Below are positions 1 to 5,425 of a stretch of DNA of 5,425 nt, piece after piece. The notes below the pieces were generated by a model. It was given only the letters and a program-made list of their open reading frames with translations, was not told the DNA's origin and searched no databases. Position 1 is the stretch's first letter. Each line of letters opens with the position of its first letter. The position numbers were made by a program, and so were the translations under genes. Source of the DNA: Candidatus Krumholzibacteriota bacterium (GTDB lineage: Bacteria > Krumholzibacteriota > Krumholzibacteriia > Krumholzibacteriales > Krumholzibacteriaceae); assembly GCA_030613345.1 (NCBI GenBank), contig JAUWMD010000182.1, positions 1-5,425 on the forward strand. Reading direction: 5' to 3'.

Positions 1-1495
1 GAGCGTTTCCAGGGCCGAGGCCGACCTGCTGCTCAGGAGCATCGATATGCTCGGTGAGCTCGTCAGGGTAGCCGTCGACGAGGAGGAGGTCGACGACACC
101 GCCCTGCTCGGTGATTTTTTCGTACTGCTCTCGCCGATGACGACAAGGACTTTCAATGGCCATCCGGCCGGAAATCAGACGCCATCACCGGAACTCGATC
201 CCGAAGATACGGATACTGAAGATACTGAGGATACGCATGGGCCGGCCGATAAGGAGCCGGAAGAGGAAGATACCACCGCTGCCGGGAACGAGCCGGCCGT
301 GACTGCCTTGAAGGGCGGTTTCGGCGAGAGAGTCACATCGACGAGGGTCGATCTCGAACGGCTCGATGTCCTGATGGACCTGGTCGGAGAACTGATAATC
401 AGCAGGATAAAACTTGCCAGCCTGGCAGGAAAGATCGGATCTAAATCGCTCAACGAAGAGCTCTCCTCCTCGGGAAGGTTGATCTCGGAGGTCCAGAAGG
501 AAGTGATGGAGGCCAGGCTGATACCGGTCGGCCAGGTCTTCCAGCGTTTCAAGAGACTCGTGAGGGATTCCTCGCTGGCCCTCGAGAAGAGCGCCAGGCT
601 CGATATCGCGGGCGCTGACATCGGTCTCGACAGGACCGTGCTCGAGGCGATGGTCGATCCGCTAGTCCATCTCCTCCGCAACGCCGTCGACCACGGCATA
701 GAGTCTCCCGAAGAGAGGATAGCCCTCGGCAAGCCCGAGACGGCCAGGATCGTACTCAGCGCCAAGAGGGACAGGAATTTCGTCATCCTCCAGGTGACCG
801 ACGACGGCAGGGGGATAGATCTCGAAAAGGTCCTCGAGAAGAGGCGGATCGAGACAGATGGGGCGGAAGCCGAATCGATGAGCGACGACGAGCTCTGCAG
901 GGTGCTCTCCACGCCAGGTTTTTCGACATGTGAGGAAGTTAGCAAGTTCTCCGGCAGGGGAGTCGGCATGAACGTTGCGAGGAAAGCGGTGGACGCGCTC
1001 GGAGGATCGATGAAGCTCCACAGCGAGCCTGGAATTGGCACTACGGTCTCGCTCCAGCTTCCGATCAATCTCTCGATAATCAAGGCGCTTCTCTTCGAGG
1101 TCGGGGACGACGTACACGCCCTTCCGGCCGAATACATATGCGAGACATCGCGCCTTGAGCGCGATTCGATCAGGACCGTGATGGGACGCGAGGTCATACA
1201 ATACGCCGAAGAGATCGTGCCGGTCGTGAGGCCGGACGATTTGTTCGGCATTAAGACGCCCGCAGACGGTTCGCGATATATAAAGCTGATTCTCGTCGAC
1301 ACCGGAAACGGGAAGGTCGGCCTGGTCACAAAGAGGATACTCGGTCAGCAGGACATCGTGATCAAGGGGCTGCCTTCGCTGATCCGCGGAGCCAGCGGTA
1401 TCACCGGCGCGACGATTCTCGGCAGCGGAAGAATAGCTTTAATATGGGATCCACGTTCTCTATTCAAAGGAAGGTGTCTGGATGAGCCCCATTAA
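1..1495 (+). CDS. cheA: Chemotaxis sensor histidine kinase CheA, 5'-truncated by window edge
   Basis: Cytoplasmic kinase that couples chemoreceptor arrays to CheY. The reading frame is open from base 2 (first full codon), so the gene starts upstream; the ATG at 47 is internal. Counting residues from that ATG: up to about 28 is the last helical part of the P1 phosphotransfer (HPt) domain (the phosphorylated His would lie upstream, unseen). Residues 30-93 are an acidic low-complexity linker. Residues 94-160 are the P3 dimerisation helices, starting around RVDLERLDVLMDLVGELI. P4 ATPase follows, with N-box LLRNAVDHGIE (Asn212, His216), G1 DDGRGID (252-258), G2 GRGVGM (303-308) and G3 GIGTT (329-333). 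Residues 341-478 are the P5 CheW-like domain, ending in the typical ATILGSGRIALIWD. All ATP-binding motifs are intact, so the kinase core looks active. The usual P2 CheY-docking domain is not recognisable. The stop (1493-1495) lies inside the next gene, a 14-base overlap. Domain calls are read from motifs and are very secure; lack of P2 is an inference. Confidence 0.96.
   Translation, partial: SVSRAEADLLLRSIDMLGELVRVAVDEEEVDDTALLGDFFVLLSPMTTRTFNGHPAGNQTPSPELDPEDTDTEDTEDTHGPADKEPEEEDTTAAGNEPAVTALKGGFGERVTSTRVDLERLDVLMDLVGELIISRIKLASLAGKIGSKSLNEELSSSGRLISEVQKEVMEARLIPVGQVFQRFKRLVRDSSLALEKSARLDIAGADIGLDRTVLEAMVDPLVHLLRNAVDHGIESPEERIALGKPETARIVLSAKRDRNFVILQVTDDGRGIDLEKVLEKRRIETDGAEAESMSDDELCRVLSTPGFSTCEEVSKFSGRGVGMNVARKAVDALGGSMKLHSEPGIGTTVSLQLPINLSIIKALLFEVGDDVHALPAEYICETSRLERDSIRTVMGREVIQYAEEIVPVVRPDDLFGIKTPADGSRYIKLILVDTGNGKVGLVTKRILGQQDIVIKGLPSLIRGASGITGATILGSGRIALIWDPRSLFKGRCLDEPH
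206..234 (+). repeat. GATAC short tandem-like repeat in the CheA linker
   Basis: The pentamer GATAC occurs at 206, 212, 221 and 230 (spacings 6, 9, 9), always in frame. It encodes alternating Asp/Thr/Glu (EDTDTEDTEDT, residues 53-63 from the ATG at 47). It forms the core of the acidic linker between the P1 and P3 regions of CheA. The spacing in multiples of three suggests expansion or contraction without frameshift. It is too short and imperfect to call a true microsatellite. Confidence 0.5.
1467..1474 (+). promoter_or_regulatory. Ribosome binding site of cheC, inside the cheA coding end
   Basis: AAGGAAGG lies 7 bases before the ATG at 1482 and fixes the cheC start. It sits within the last codons of cheA, so ribosomes finishing cheA pass directly over it; the 14-base gene overlap makes translational coupling of CheA and CheC likely (inference). 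Confidence 0.75.
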
Positions 1496-2099
1496 GAGGC
1501 CGTCGTATCTGAGGATCGACGCATTGAAGGAGCTCGGGAACATCGGCTCGGCGCATGCCATCACCGGTCTCGCGGAACTGCTGAAGAAGAGGATCGATAT
1601 CTCCGTAACGAACGTGGATATCATCCCGCTTCAGATCATCTACACGCTGTTCAATGGGCCGGAATCGATGATCTCCGTCGTCTACCTCGAGGGCTACAGC
1701 GAGAATTTCAGGGGTATGATGTTCCTGCTGTTCCCTCATCCTGAGGCGGAAAAGATGGTCGAGATGGCATCGGGCCGGCACGTCGAGGGACCGAATATAA
1801 CCGACGAGTACGCTCTCTCCACCCTGAAGGAGATCGGCAACATCATGTGCGGCTGCTATCTGAACACCTTCTCGACATTTCTCGGAAAGAAGATAATGCA
1901 CTCCGTCCCCCAGGTCTCGTACGACATGCTCGGCGCCGTGATGGATTCGATCCTCGTCGACCTGAGCCTGGAATCGGATTACGCGATCGTTCTGGAGACG
2001 GCGTTCACGCTTTCGCAGGACGAGTGCAAGGGTTTTCTGTTTTTTATTCCAACGTCGGACTCTATCGAAACGATTTTCGACGCGATCAAGGTCGATTAG
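1482..2099 (+). CDS. cheC: CheC-family CheY-P phosphatase
   Basis: Soluble 205-residue protein, the usual CheC length, expected to hydrolyse CheY-P and reset the signal. It shows the CheC pseudo-repeat with two active-site helices of the pattern [D/S]-x3-E-x2-N-x22-P. Site 1 is D13-x3-E17-x2-N20 (ALKELGNIGSAHA); the position expected to be Pro is Thr43. Site 2 is S113-x3-E117-x2-N120-x22-P143 (LKEIGNIMCGCY) and is fully canonical. The stretch SVPQVSYDMLGAVMD after site 2 is close to what I remember of Bacillus subtilis CheC. Two helices distinguish it from CheX-type proteins, and it lacks the FliN-like C-terminal domain of FliY. The ATG at 1482 is preferred because of the Shine-Dalgarno at 1467-1474 and because LGNIGSAHA then falls at the usual distance from the N-terminus. 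It overlaps cheA by 14 bases and precedes cheY by 18. CheD, the usual CheC partner, is not in the window. Confidence 0.95.
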   Translation: MSPIKRPSYLRIDALKELGNIGSAHAITGLAELLKKRIDISVTNVDIIPLQIIYTLFNGPESMISVVYLEGYSENFRGMMFLLFPHPEAEKMVEMASGRHVEGPNITDEYALSTLKEIGNIMCGCYLNTFSTFLGKKIMHSVPQVSYDMLGAVMDSILVDLSLESDYAIVLETAFTLSQDECKGFLFFIPTSDSIETIFDAIKVD

Positions 2100-2104
2100 A
2101 AAAG

Positions 2105-2111
2105 AAAGGAG
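2105..2111 (+). promoter_or_regulatory. Ribosome binding site deciding the GTG start of cheY
   Basis: AAAGGAG lies 6 bases before the GTG at 2118. No ATG in frame lies near it: the next in-frame ATG (2157) would remove the first beta strand and the acidic pair D9-D10. The GTG is therefore the start. It falls in the 18-base gap after cheC, which is too short for an independent promoter. Confidence 0.8.
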
Positions 2112-2117
2112 ACAACA

Positions 2118-2495
2118 GTGAAAGCCAGAGTACTGGTAGTGGATGACGCGATCTTCATGAGGAAGATGATTTCGGATATTCTCGAGGGAAACGGCATGGA
2201 GGTCGTCGGCGAGGCCGACACGGGCTCGCTCGCCGTTGAAAAATACAAGGAGCTCAAGCCCGATCTCGTGACGATGGACATAATCATGCCTGAGATGAAC
2301 GGAATCGACGCGGTGCGTCAGATCATAGCGAACGATTCCCAGGCGAGGATCGTCATGTGCAGCGCACTCGGCCAGCAGGCACTCGTCCAGGATGCGATGA
2401 CGGCTGGAGCGAAGGATTTTCTGATCAAGCCCTTTAACCCTTCGAGAGTGATCGAAGTGGTTTCAAAGACCCTCAACCAGGTTCAGAACGTCTGA
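2118..2495 (+). CDS. cheY: Single-domain response regulator CheY (GTG start)
   Basis: Stand-alone receiver domain of 125 residues with no output domain, as in CheY. The full catalytic set is visible: acidic pair D9-D10, phospho-acceptor D54 in VTMDIIMPEMNG, switch Ser82 in MCSALGQQ, and Lys104 in the KPF motif (GAKDFLIKPF). Asp54 would be phosphorylated by the CheA encoded two genes upstream and dephosphorylated by the adjacent CheC. The segment from CSALGQQ to LIKPF resembles CheY of Bacillus and Thermotoga, which work with CheC-type phosphatases rather than CheZ; this fits the neighbour. The position between the kinase and phosphatase genes and two accessory genes suggests it is the dedicated regulator of this system. 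The target (flagellar switch, pilus or other) cannot be told from the sequence. The GTG start is backed by a strong Shine-Dalgarno sequence. Confidence 0.96.
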   Translation: MKARVLVVDDAIFMRKMISDILEGNGMEVVGEADTGSLAVEKYKELKPDLVTMDIIMPEMNGIDAVRQIIANDSQARIVMCSALGQQALVQDAMTAGAKDFLIKPFNPSRVIEVVSKTLNQVQNV

Positions 2496-2517
2496 GAGAG
2501 GATCGAAAGGACCTGAT

Positions 2518-4371
2518 ATGCCGGAAAGTAATAAACAAGAGAGAGATGTCCTTCTGGGCTTTGCCGAAAGGGTCGATCGAAATGACCCTGGAGCCTTGAA
2601 CAACCTCGGTGTGCTCTACTACCGCAAGGGTGTGTACGACGAGGCGATCAAGCAGTTCAAGGACGCACTGAAGATCGATCCAAGATTCGAGCTGGCGAGG
2701 GAAAATCTTCTTTATCTCTTCTCCGAGACGAAGATGGAGGATCCCGACGTAAGCAGGTGGAAGAAGGAGGTCAAGGAAGACCCCGCCAACGAAGAAGCCC
2801 TTCTGAGGCTCGGTGTGAGCTATCAGAACATGGGCCGGCTCGACGAGGCTTCCGAGATACTCGGCCAGGTCGTGGGAAAGAATCCCGAGCATTACATGGC
2901 CAAGATTCACCTCGGTTCGGTGCTCAAGGCGCAGGGGCTCTACCAGCAGGCGCTCGAGCATTTCCTGAGCGCGGCGGGCAATGTCAGCAAGTCGGCCGTG
3001 TTTCATACCGATCTCGGCGAGATCTACTACAACCTCGGTAAGACCGACGAAGCGATATCCGCACTGCGGACAGCCATAAAGATAGACGCCGAATACTGGC
3101 GTTCGCACTTTCTGTTGTCGTTCGCTTTCGGCGACCTGGGTCACTACCAGGAAGCCCTCGAGGAGAGCCGTGTGGCGTCGAAGCTCAACCCGTCGTTCCA
3201 GAATACGGAGGCCAATCTTGCGCTTTCCGATGCGGGCGGCAGAAGCCCGGGCCAGGATATCCCGAGTCTTGAAAGCACGGCGTTCACGCTCGGCACTGCC
3301 TACCGGCAGCGTGGCTATTTCAAGGAAGCCCTGAAGGAGTTCAGCAAGGCCCTGCAGGACATGCCTGAGAAGGACCGCGTTTATATCGAGATGGGCAAGG
3401 TTCACCTGGCGGAGAAAGATGTGGTGGAAGCCCTCGCCTTGCTGCTCAAGGCGCTCGAGGTGGATCCCGAGAATCCGGAGGCGTTCCTGCTCTGCGGGAC
3501 GATCTATCACGAGCTGGGAGAACACAGGAAGGCGGCGGTCTGTTACCTGCAGGCGTTCAGGCTCAATTCGGCCGATGCCGATACGATGAACGACCTCGGT
3601 GTGCTCCTCTACCAGGTAGGGCTGGTCGAGGAGGCCGAGAGGATGTTCAAGAAGGGACTGAACATCAACCTGTATAATCTCGAGCTGAACTATAACTATC
3701 TCACCAGCATCCTGTTCCGCGAGGAATACATGATGGCGGAGAATCTTCTCCAGAGGCTCGAGGCCTTCACGGGAAAGAGCGCGATCCTCTACGAGAAGAG
3801 AGCGCTGCTTCATTACAAGCTGAACAGGATGACGCTGGCCCTGTTCGATATCGAGAGCGCCCTGACGTGCGACAAGCATCATGCCGACGCTTACTATCTC
3901 AAGGGCCTCATATATCTAAGAGAGGATAACTTCCATGGAGCGATCCAGAGCATACTCGAGGGCGCCGCGATCTATCCGGAGTACACGGGCATGCATTTCC
4001 TTATATCTCACGGGGAACAGGTAATGGCCGATTCCGTCCGGGTCGATTCGAAGCTTCGCGACGAGCCCGACGACGAGTTCATCGAGCTGCTGCAGGCCGG
4101 CGCTAGCCGCAGATTCGACAAGATCCGCGAGAGCCTCGAATCATTCGTTGCCGACGGGAAGATAGACCTGGAGAGGATGAAGGATGGGACCGCGATTCCG
4201 AAAGCCGCTCCCGCAGCCGCGAAACCGGCAACCGGTGAAGATGGCAAGACGAAAGAAATCGACACGATGGGCGCGAAAAATGAGTCCGGCGTGAAGAAGA
4301 TCGAGGATATGTCCGTATCGGAAGACGACGACCCTGTCGACCTTCTGGAGGACCTCAAGATCGATCTGTAA
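2518..4371 (+). CDS. Large TPR-repeat protein with CheZ-like acidic C-terminal tail
   Basis: 617-residue protein with no signal peptide or membrane segment, so probably cytoplasmic. Most of it is TPR helix pairs with the G8/Y11/A20/A27/P32 pattern: residues 24-57, a degenerate unit about 58-86, 91-124, 125-158, 159-192, 193-226, a break at 227-251 with a polar loop (DAGGRSPGQDIP), then 252-285, 286-319, 320-353, 354-387, 388-421, 422-455 and 456-489. That makes about twelve good repeats in two blocks, a right-handed superhelix for binding proteins. Residues 490-556 look helical but unlike TPR. Residues 557-600 are a flexible Ala/Pro/Lys/Glu linker. The chain ends in an acidic amphipathic segment, DDDPVDLLEDLKIDL (603-617). 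TPR proteins are scaffolds, so no enzymatic role is implied. The ATG at 2518 has AAAGGA 6 bases upstream (2506-2511) and follows cheY by 22 bases. Placement in a che operon suggests an adaptor or output role (inference). I do not recognise a named orthologue. Confidence 0.9.
   Translation: MPESNKQERDVLLGFAERVDRNDPGALNNLGVLYYRKGVYDEAIKQFKDALKIDPRFELARENLLYLFSETKMEDPDVSRWKKEVKEDPANEEALLRLGVSYQNMGRLDEASEILGQVVGKNPEHYMAKIHLGSVLKAQGLYQQALEHFLSAAGNVSKSAVFHTDLGEIYYNLGKTDEAISALRTAIKIDAEYWRSHFLLSFAFGDLGHYQEALEESRVASKLNPSFQNTEANLALSDAGGRSPGQDIPSLESTAFTLGTAYRQRGYFKEALKEFSKALQDMPEKDRVYIEMGKVHLAEKDVVEALALLLKALEVDPENPEAFLLCGTIYHELGEHRKAAVCYLQAFRLNSADADTMNDLGVLLYQVGLVEEAERMFKKGLNINLYNLELNYNYLTSILFREEYMMAENLLQRLEAFTGKSAILYEKRALLHYKLNRMTLALFDIESALTCDKHHADAYYLKGLIYLREDNFHGAIQSILEGAAIYPEYTGMHFLISHGEQVMADSVRVDSKLRDEPDDEFIELLQAGASRRFDKIRESLESFVADGKIDLERMKDGTAIPKAAPAAAKPATGEDGKTKEIDTMGAKNESGVKKIEDMSVSEDDDPVDLLEDLKIDL
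4318..4371 (+). other. Acidic C-terminal peptide of the TPR protein, possible CheY-binding motif
   Basis: Encodes residues 601-617, SEDDDPVDLLEDLKIDL, and the stop codon. It follows a disordered-looking linker and has the order acidic patch, Val-Asp, Leu-Leu, acidic, Leu. From memory, the CheY-binding tail of E. coli CheZ ends QDQVDDLLDSLGF, and the FliM N-terminal CheY-binding motif contains a similar EIDALL. The resemblance is visible by eye, but the motif is short and acidic Leu-rich tails are common. Treat the function as a hypothesis. Confidence 0.35.
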
Positions 4372-4375
4372 AGCC

Positions 4376-4382
4376 GAAAGGA
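4376..4382 (+). promoter_or_regulatory. Ribosome binding site of the DUF4388 gene
   Basis: GAAAGGA lies 9 bases before the ATG at 4392, in the 20-base gap after the TPR gene. It supports this ATG as the start, since the conserved N-terminal segment begins immediately after it. The gap has no room for a terminator or promoter. Confidence 0.65.
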
Positions 4383-4391
4383 AAACGGACA

Positions 4392-5425
4392 ATGGCGATC
4401 CAGTCATCAATCGAAGAACTCGGGCTGTTCGACTTGTTTCAGGTCCTTCACATGAACGGGAAGACCGGCAGGCTGATCATCACCGACGTCGACGGCAGCC
4501 GCGAAGCTATCATTCTCTTCGAGGGTGGATCGGTATGCATGGCGTCGATACATGACAAGTCGCCCAGATCGATAGTGGACCTGCTCGAGGAATGGGGGGT
4601 CGCGGACTCGGGCTCGATTCTGGAGATCGATAAGGCGCTTCCCAAACACAAGAGCCTTATCGAATGTCTCGAGGCGCTCGGAATCTCCTCCGGGAGTCAT
4701 CTGGAGAACTTCTTCGGTGCGAGGATCCGCGAAGCGGTCTACGATATCTTCAAGTGGGAGAAGGGCGACTGCCGCTTCATCGAGGAGGACCTCGACGAGA
4801 AGCGGGAGGTCATCGTCAGGCTCAACACGGAGAACCTCATCCTCGAGGGCGCCAGACGCATCGACGAGTGGTCTAACATCAAGAACAAGGTGCCGTCGAG
4901 ACATTCTATCTTCAGGCTCTGCCAAGGTAACGAGGAGGGCCAGGCCCTCAACCTCAAGCCGAGGGAGTGGGAGATCCTCTCGCTGATCGACGGGCACAGG
5001 TCGGTCAACGAGATCAACGACAAGGTTGGCGAGGATTTGTTCACCGCCAGCAAGCTCATCTACGGGCTCGTGGTCATGGGTGTTATCGAGCTTGTCACCG
5101 ACGACATCGATCCCGAGGTCGGAGCGGGTAACGAGGATCGGATCGAGGAACTGCTGCGGAAGGGCCGGAACTACTACAGCCGCCTCAATCTCGATAAGGC
5201 GGCGGCGGAATTCGAGAAGGCCCTGCAGATCGACCAGGACAGCTTCGAAGCCCTGCGCATGCTCGGCGAGATATACTACAAGATGGACCGGCTCAGCGAG
5301 GCTCTCGTCTATCTGAGAAAGGCGAGGGAGATGAGGCCGGATAACCAGAAGACGATATTCATCAAGGGATACCAGCACGCACGTCTCGGCGAGGTAGAAC
5401 AGGCGATCACCGAGTCGGAAGAGCT
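4392..5425 (+). CDS. DUF4388 (PATAN-like) protein with winged-helix-like and TPR regions, 3'-truncated
   Basis: Open from the ATG at 4392 to the window edge (344 full codons, no stop), so the C-terminus is missing. Residues 1-160 match the DUF4388/PATAN pattern: an opening ELGLFDLFQVLHMNGKTGRL, a beta strand with a turn (ILFEGGSVCMAS), and a later helix IREAVYDIFKWEKGDCRF (112-129), the usual 'W-x-x-G-x-F' end of this family. Residues 187-236 (LKPREWEILSLIDGHRSVNEI to LVVMGVIELV) look like the small winged-helix-like segment that often follows DUF4388. Residues 251-284 and 285-318 are two TPR units, with a third beginning at 319 and cut by the edge. No signal peptide or membrane helix. In cyanobacteria, PATAN domains occur on CheY-like regulators (PatA, PixE types) and some bind pilus motor proteins; here the domain is separate from the receiver, which is encoded two genes upstream. 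A regulatory or adaptor role downstream of CheY is inferred; the biochemical activity of the domain is not evident from the sequence. Confidence 0.85.
   Translation, partial: MAIQSSIEELGLFDLFQVLHMNGKTGRLIITDVDGSREAIILFEGGSVCMASIHDKSPRSIVDLLEEWGVADSGSILEIDKALPKHKSLIECLEALGISSGSHLENFFGARIREAVYDIFKWEKGDCRFIEEDLDEKREVIVRLNTENLILEGARRIDEWSNIKNKVPSRHSIFRLCQGNEEGQALNLKPREWEILSLIDGHRSVNEINDKVGEDLFTASKLIYGLVVMGVIELVTDDIDPEVGAGNEDRIEELLRKGRNYYSRLNLDKAAAEFEKALQIDQDSFEALRMLGEIYYKMDRLSEALVYLRKAREMRPDNQKTIFIKGYQHARLGEVEQAITESEE

Noticed and set aside
47..49. ATG at 47 as the true start of cheA
   Set aside because: The frame stays open to the window edge, and the residues just upstream (RAEADLLLRSID) continue the P1 helix pattern. 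No good Shine-Dalgarno precedes it, and a kinase starting here would lack the phosphorylated P1 histidine.
175..1329. Minus-strand open frame opposite cheA (384 codons)
   Set aside because: The Ser-rich translation is typical of a shadow frame in GC-biased coding DNA; CheA motifs on the + strand explain the region fully.
1847..2146. + strand open frame overlapping the end of cheC and the start of cheY (99 codons)
   Set aside because: Out of frame with both genes, Arg/Gly-rich, no ribosome binding site, and it covers conserved CheC coding sequence.
2496..2517. Possible terminator or promoter between cheY and the TPR gene
   Set aside because: Only 22 bases, taken up by the ribosome binding site; no GC-rich hairpin followed by a T-run is seen here or in the other gaps.
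2473..3882. Long open frame on the minus strand opposite the TPR gene (469 codons)
   Set aside because: Its translation is a Leu/Val/Glu/Arg-rich mirror of the TPR codons, with no recognisable domain. The + strand frame has clear TPR motifs and a ribosome binding site.
2518..4371. TPR protein as a CheZ phosphatase because of its tail
   Set aside because: Apart from the last 15 residues there is no CheZ helical-hairpin pattern with its catalytic Gln; the body is TPR and CheC already supplies the phosphatase role.
4407..5378. Minus-strand open frame opposite the DUF4388 gene (323 codons)
   Set aside because: The opposite + strand frame runs uninterrupted to the window edge and has DUF4388 and TPR patterns. 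The minus-strand product shows no family pattern.

Overview
The window holds five tightly packed genes, all on the + strand, and reads as the interior of one chemosensory (Che) operon. In order they are: the 3' part of a cheA histidine kinase gene (1-1495, 5' end outside the window), a cheC CheY-phosphatase gene (1482-2099), a cheY single-domain response regulator gene (2118-2495), a large tetratricopeptide-repeat (TPR) protein gene (2518-4371), and the 5' part of a gene for a DUF4388 (PATAN-like) protein with winged-helix-like and TPR regions (4392-5425, 3' end outside the window). Gaps are -14, 18, 22 and 20 bases. Each internal start has a purine-rich Shine-Dalgarno sequence 6-9 bases upstream. 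No internal promoter or terminator is visible, so co-transcription is the simplest reading.

Organism: a bacterium with moderately high GC, strong preference for G/C at third codon positions and heavy use of AGG for arginine. CheC together with a CheY of the 'CSALGQQ...GAKDFLIKPF' type resembles the Bacillus/Thermotoga style of chemotaxis rather than the E. coli CheZ style. DUF4388 plus TPR proteins are common in Deltaproteobacteria-like, cyanobacterial and FCB-related or candidate-phylum genomes. I cannot assign a phylum from this sequence. There is no sign of recent transfer: no mobile element, no tRNA, no change of composition along the window.

How the genes likely work together: CheA (dimerisation, ATPase and CheW-like receptor-coupling domains all visible) would phosphorylate CheY at Asp54, and CheC would remove the phosphate. 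The TPR protein and the DUF4388 protein are not part of the classical pathway and are the best candidates for output or scaffold components. The very C-terminus of the TPR protein, after a flexible Ala/Pro linker, resembles the CheY-binding tail of enterobacterial CheZ. That suggests, as a hypothesis only, that this TPR protein is a CheY-P effector or localisation partner. CheA also seems to lack a P2 (CheY-docking) domain, having only a short acidic linker there. No receptor, CheW, CheB, CheR, CheD or motor gene lies in the window.

There is no non-coding stretch longer than 22 bases. The long open frames on the minus strand are shadows of these genes.
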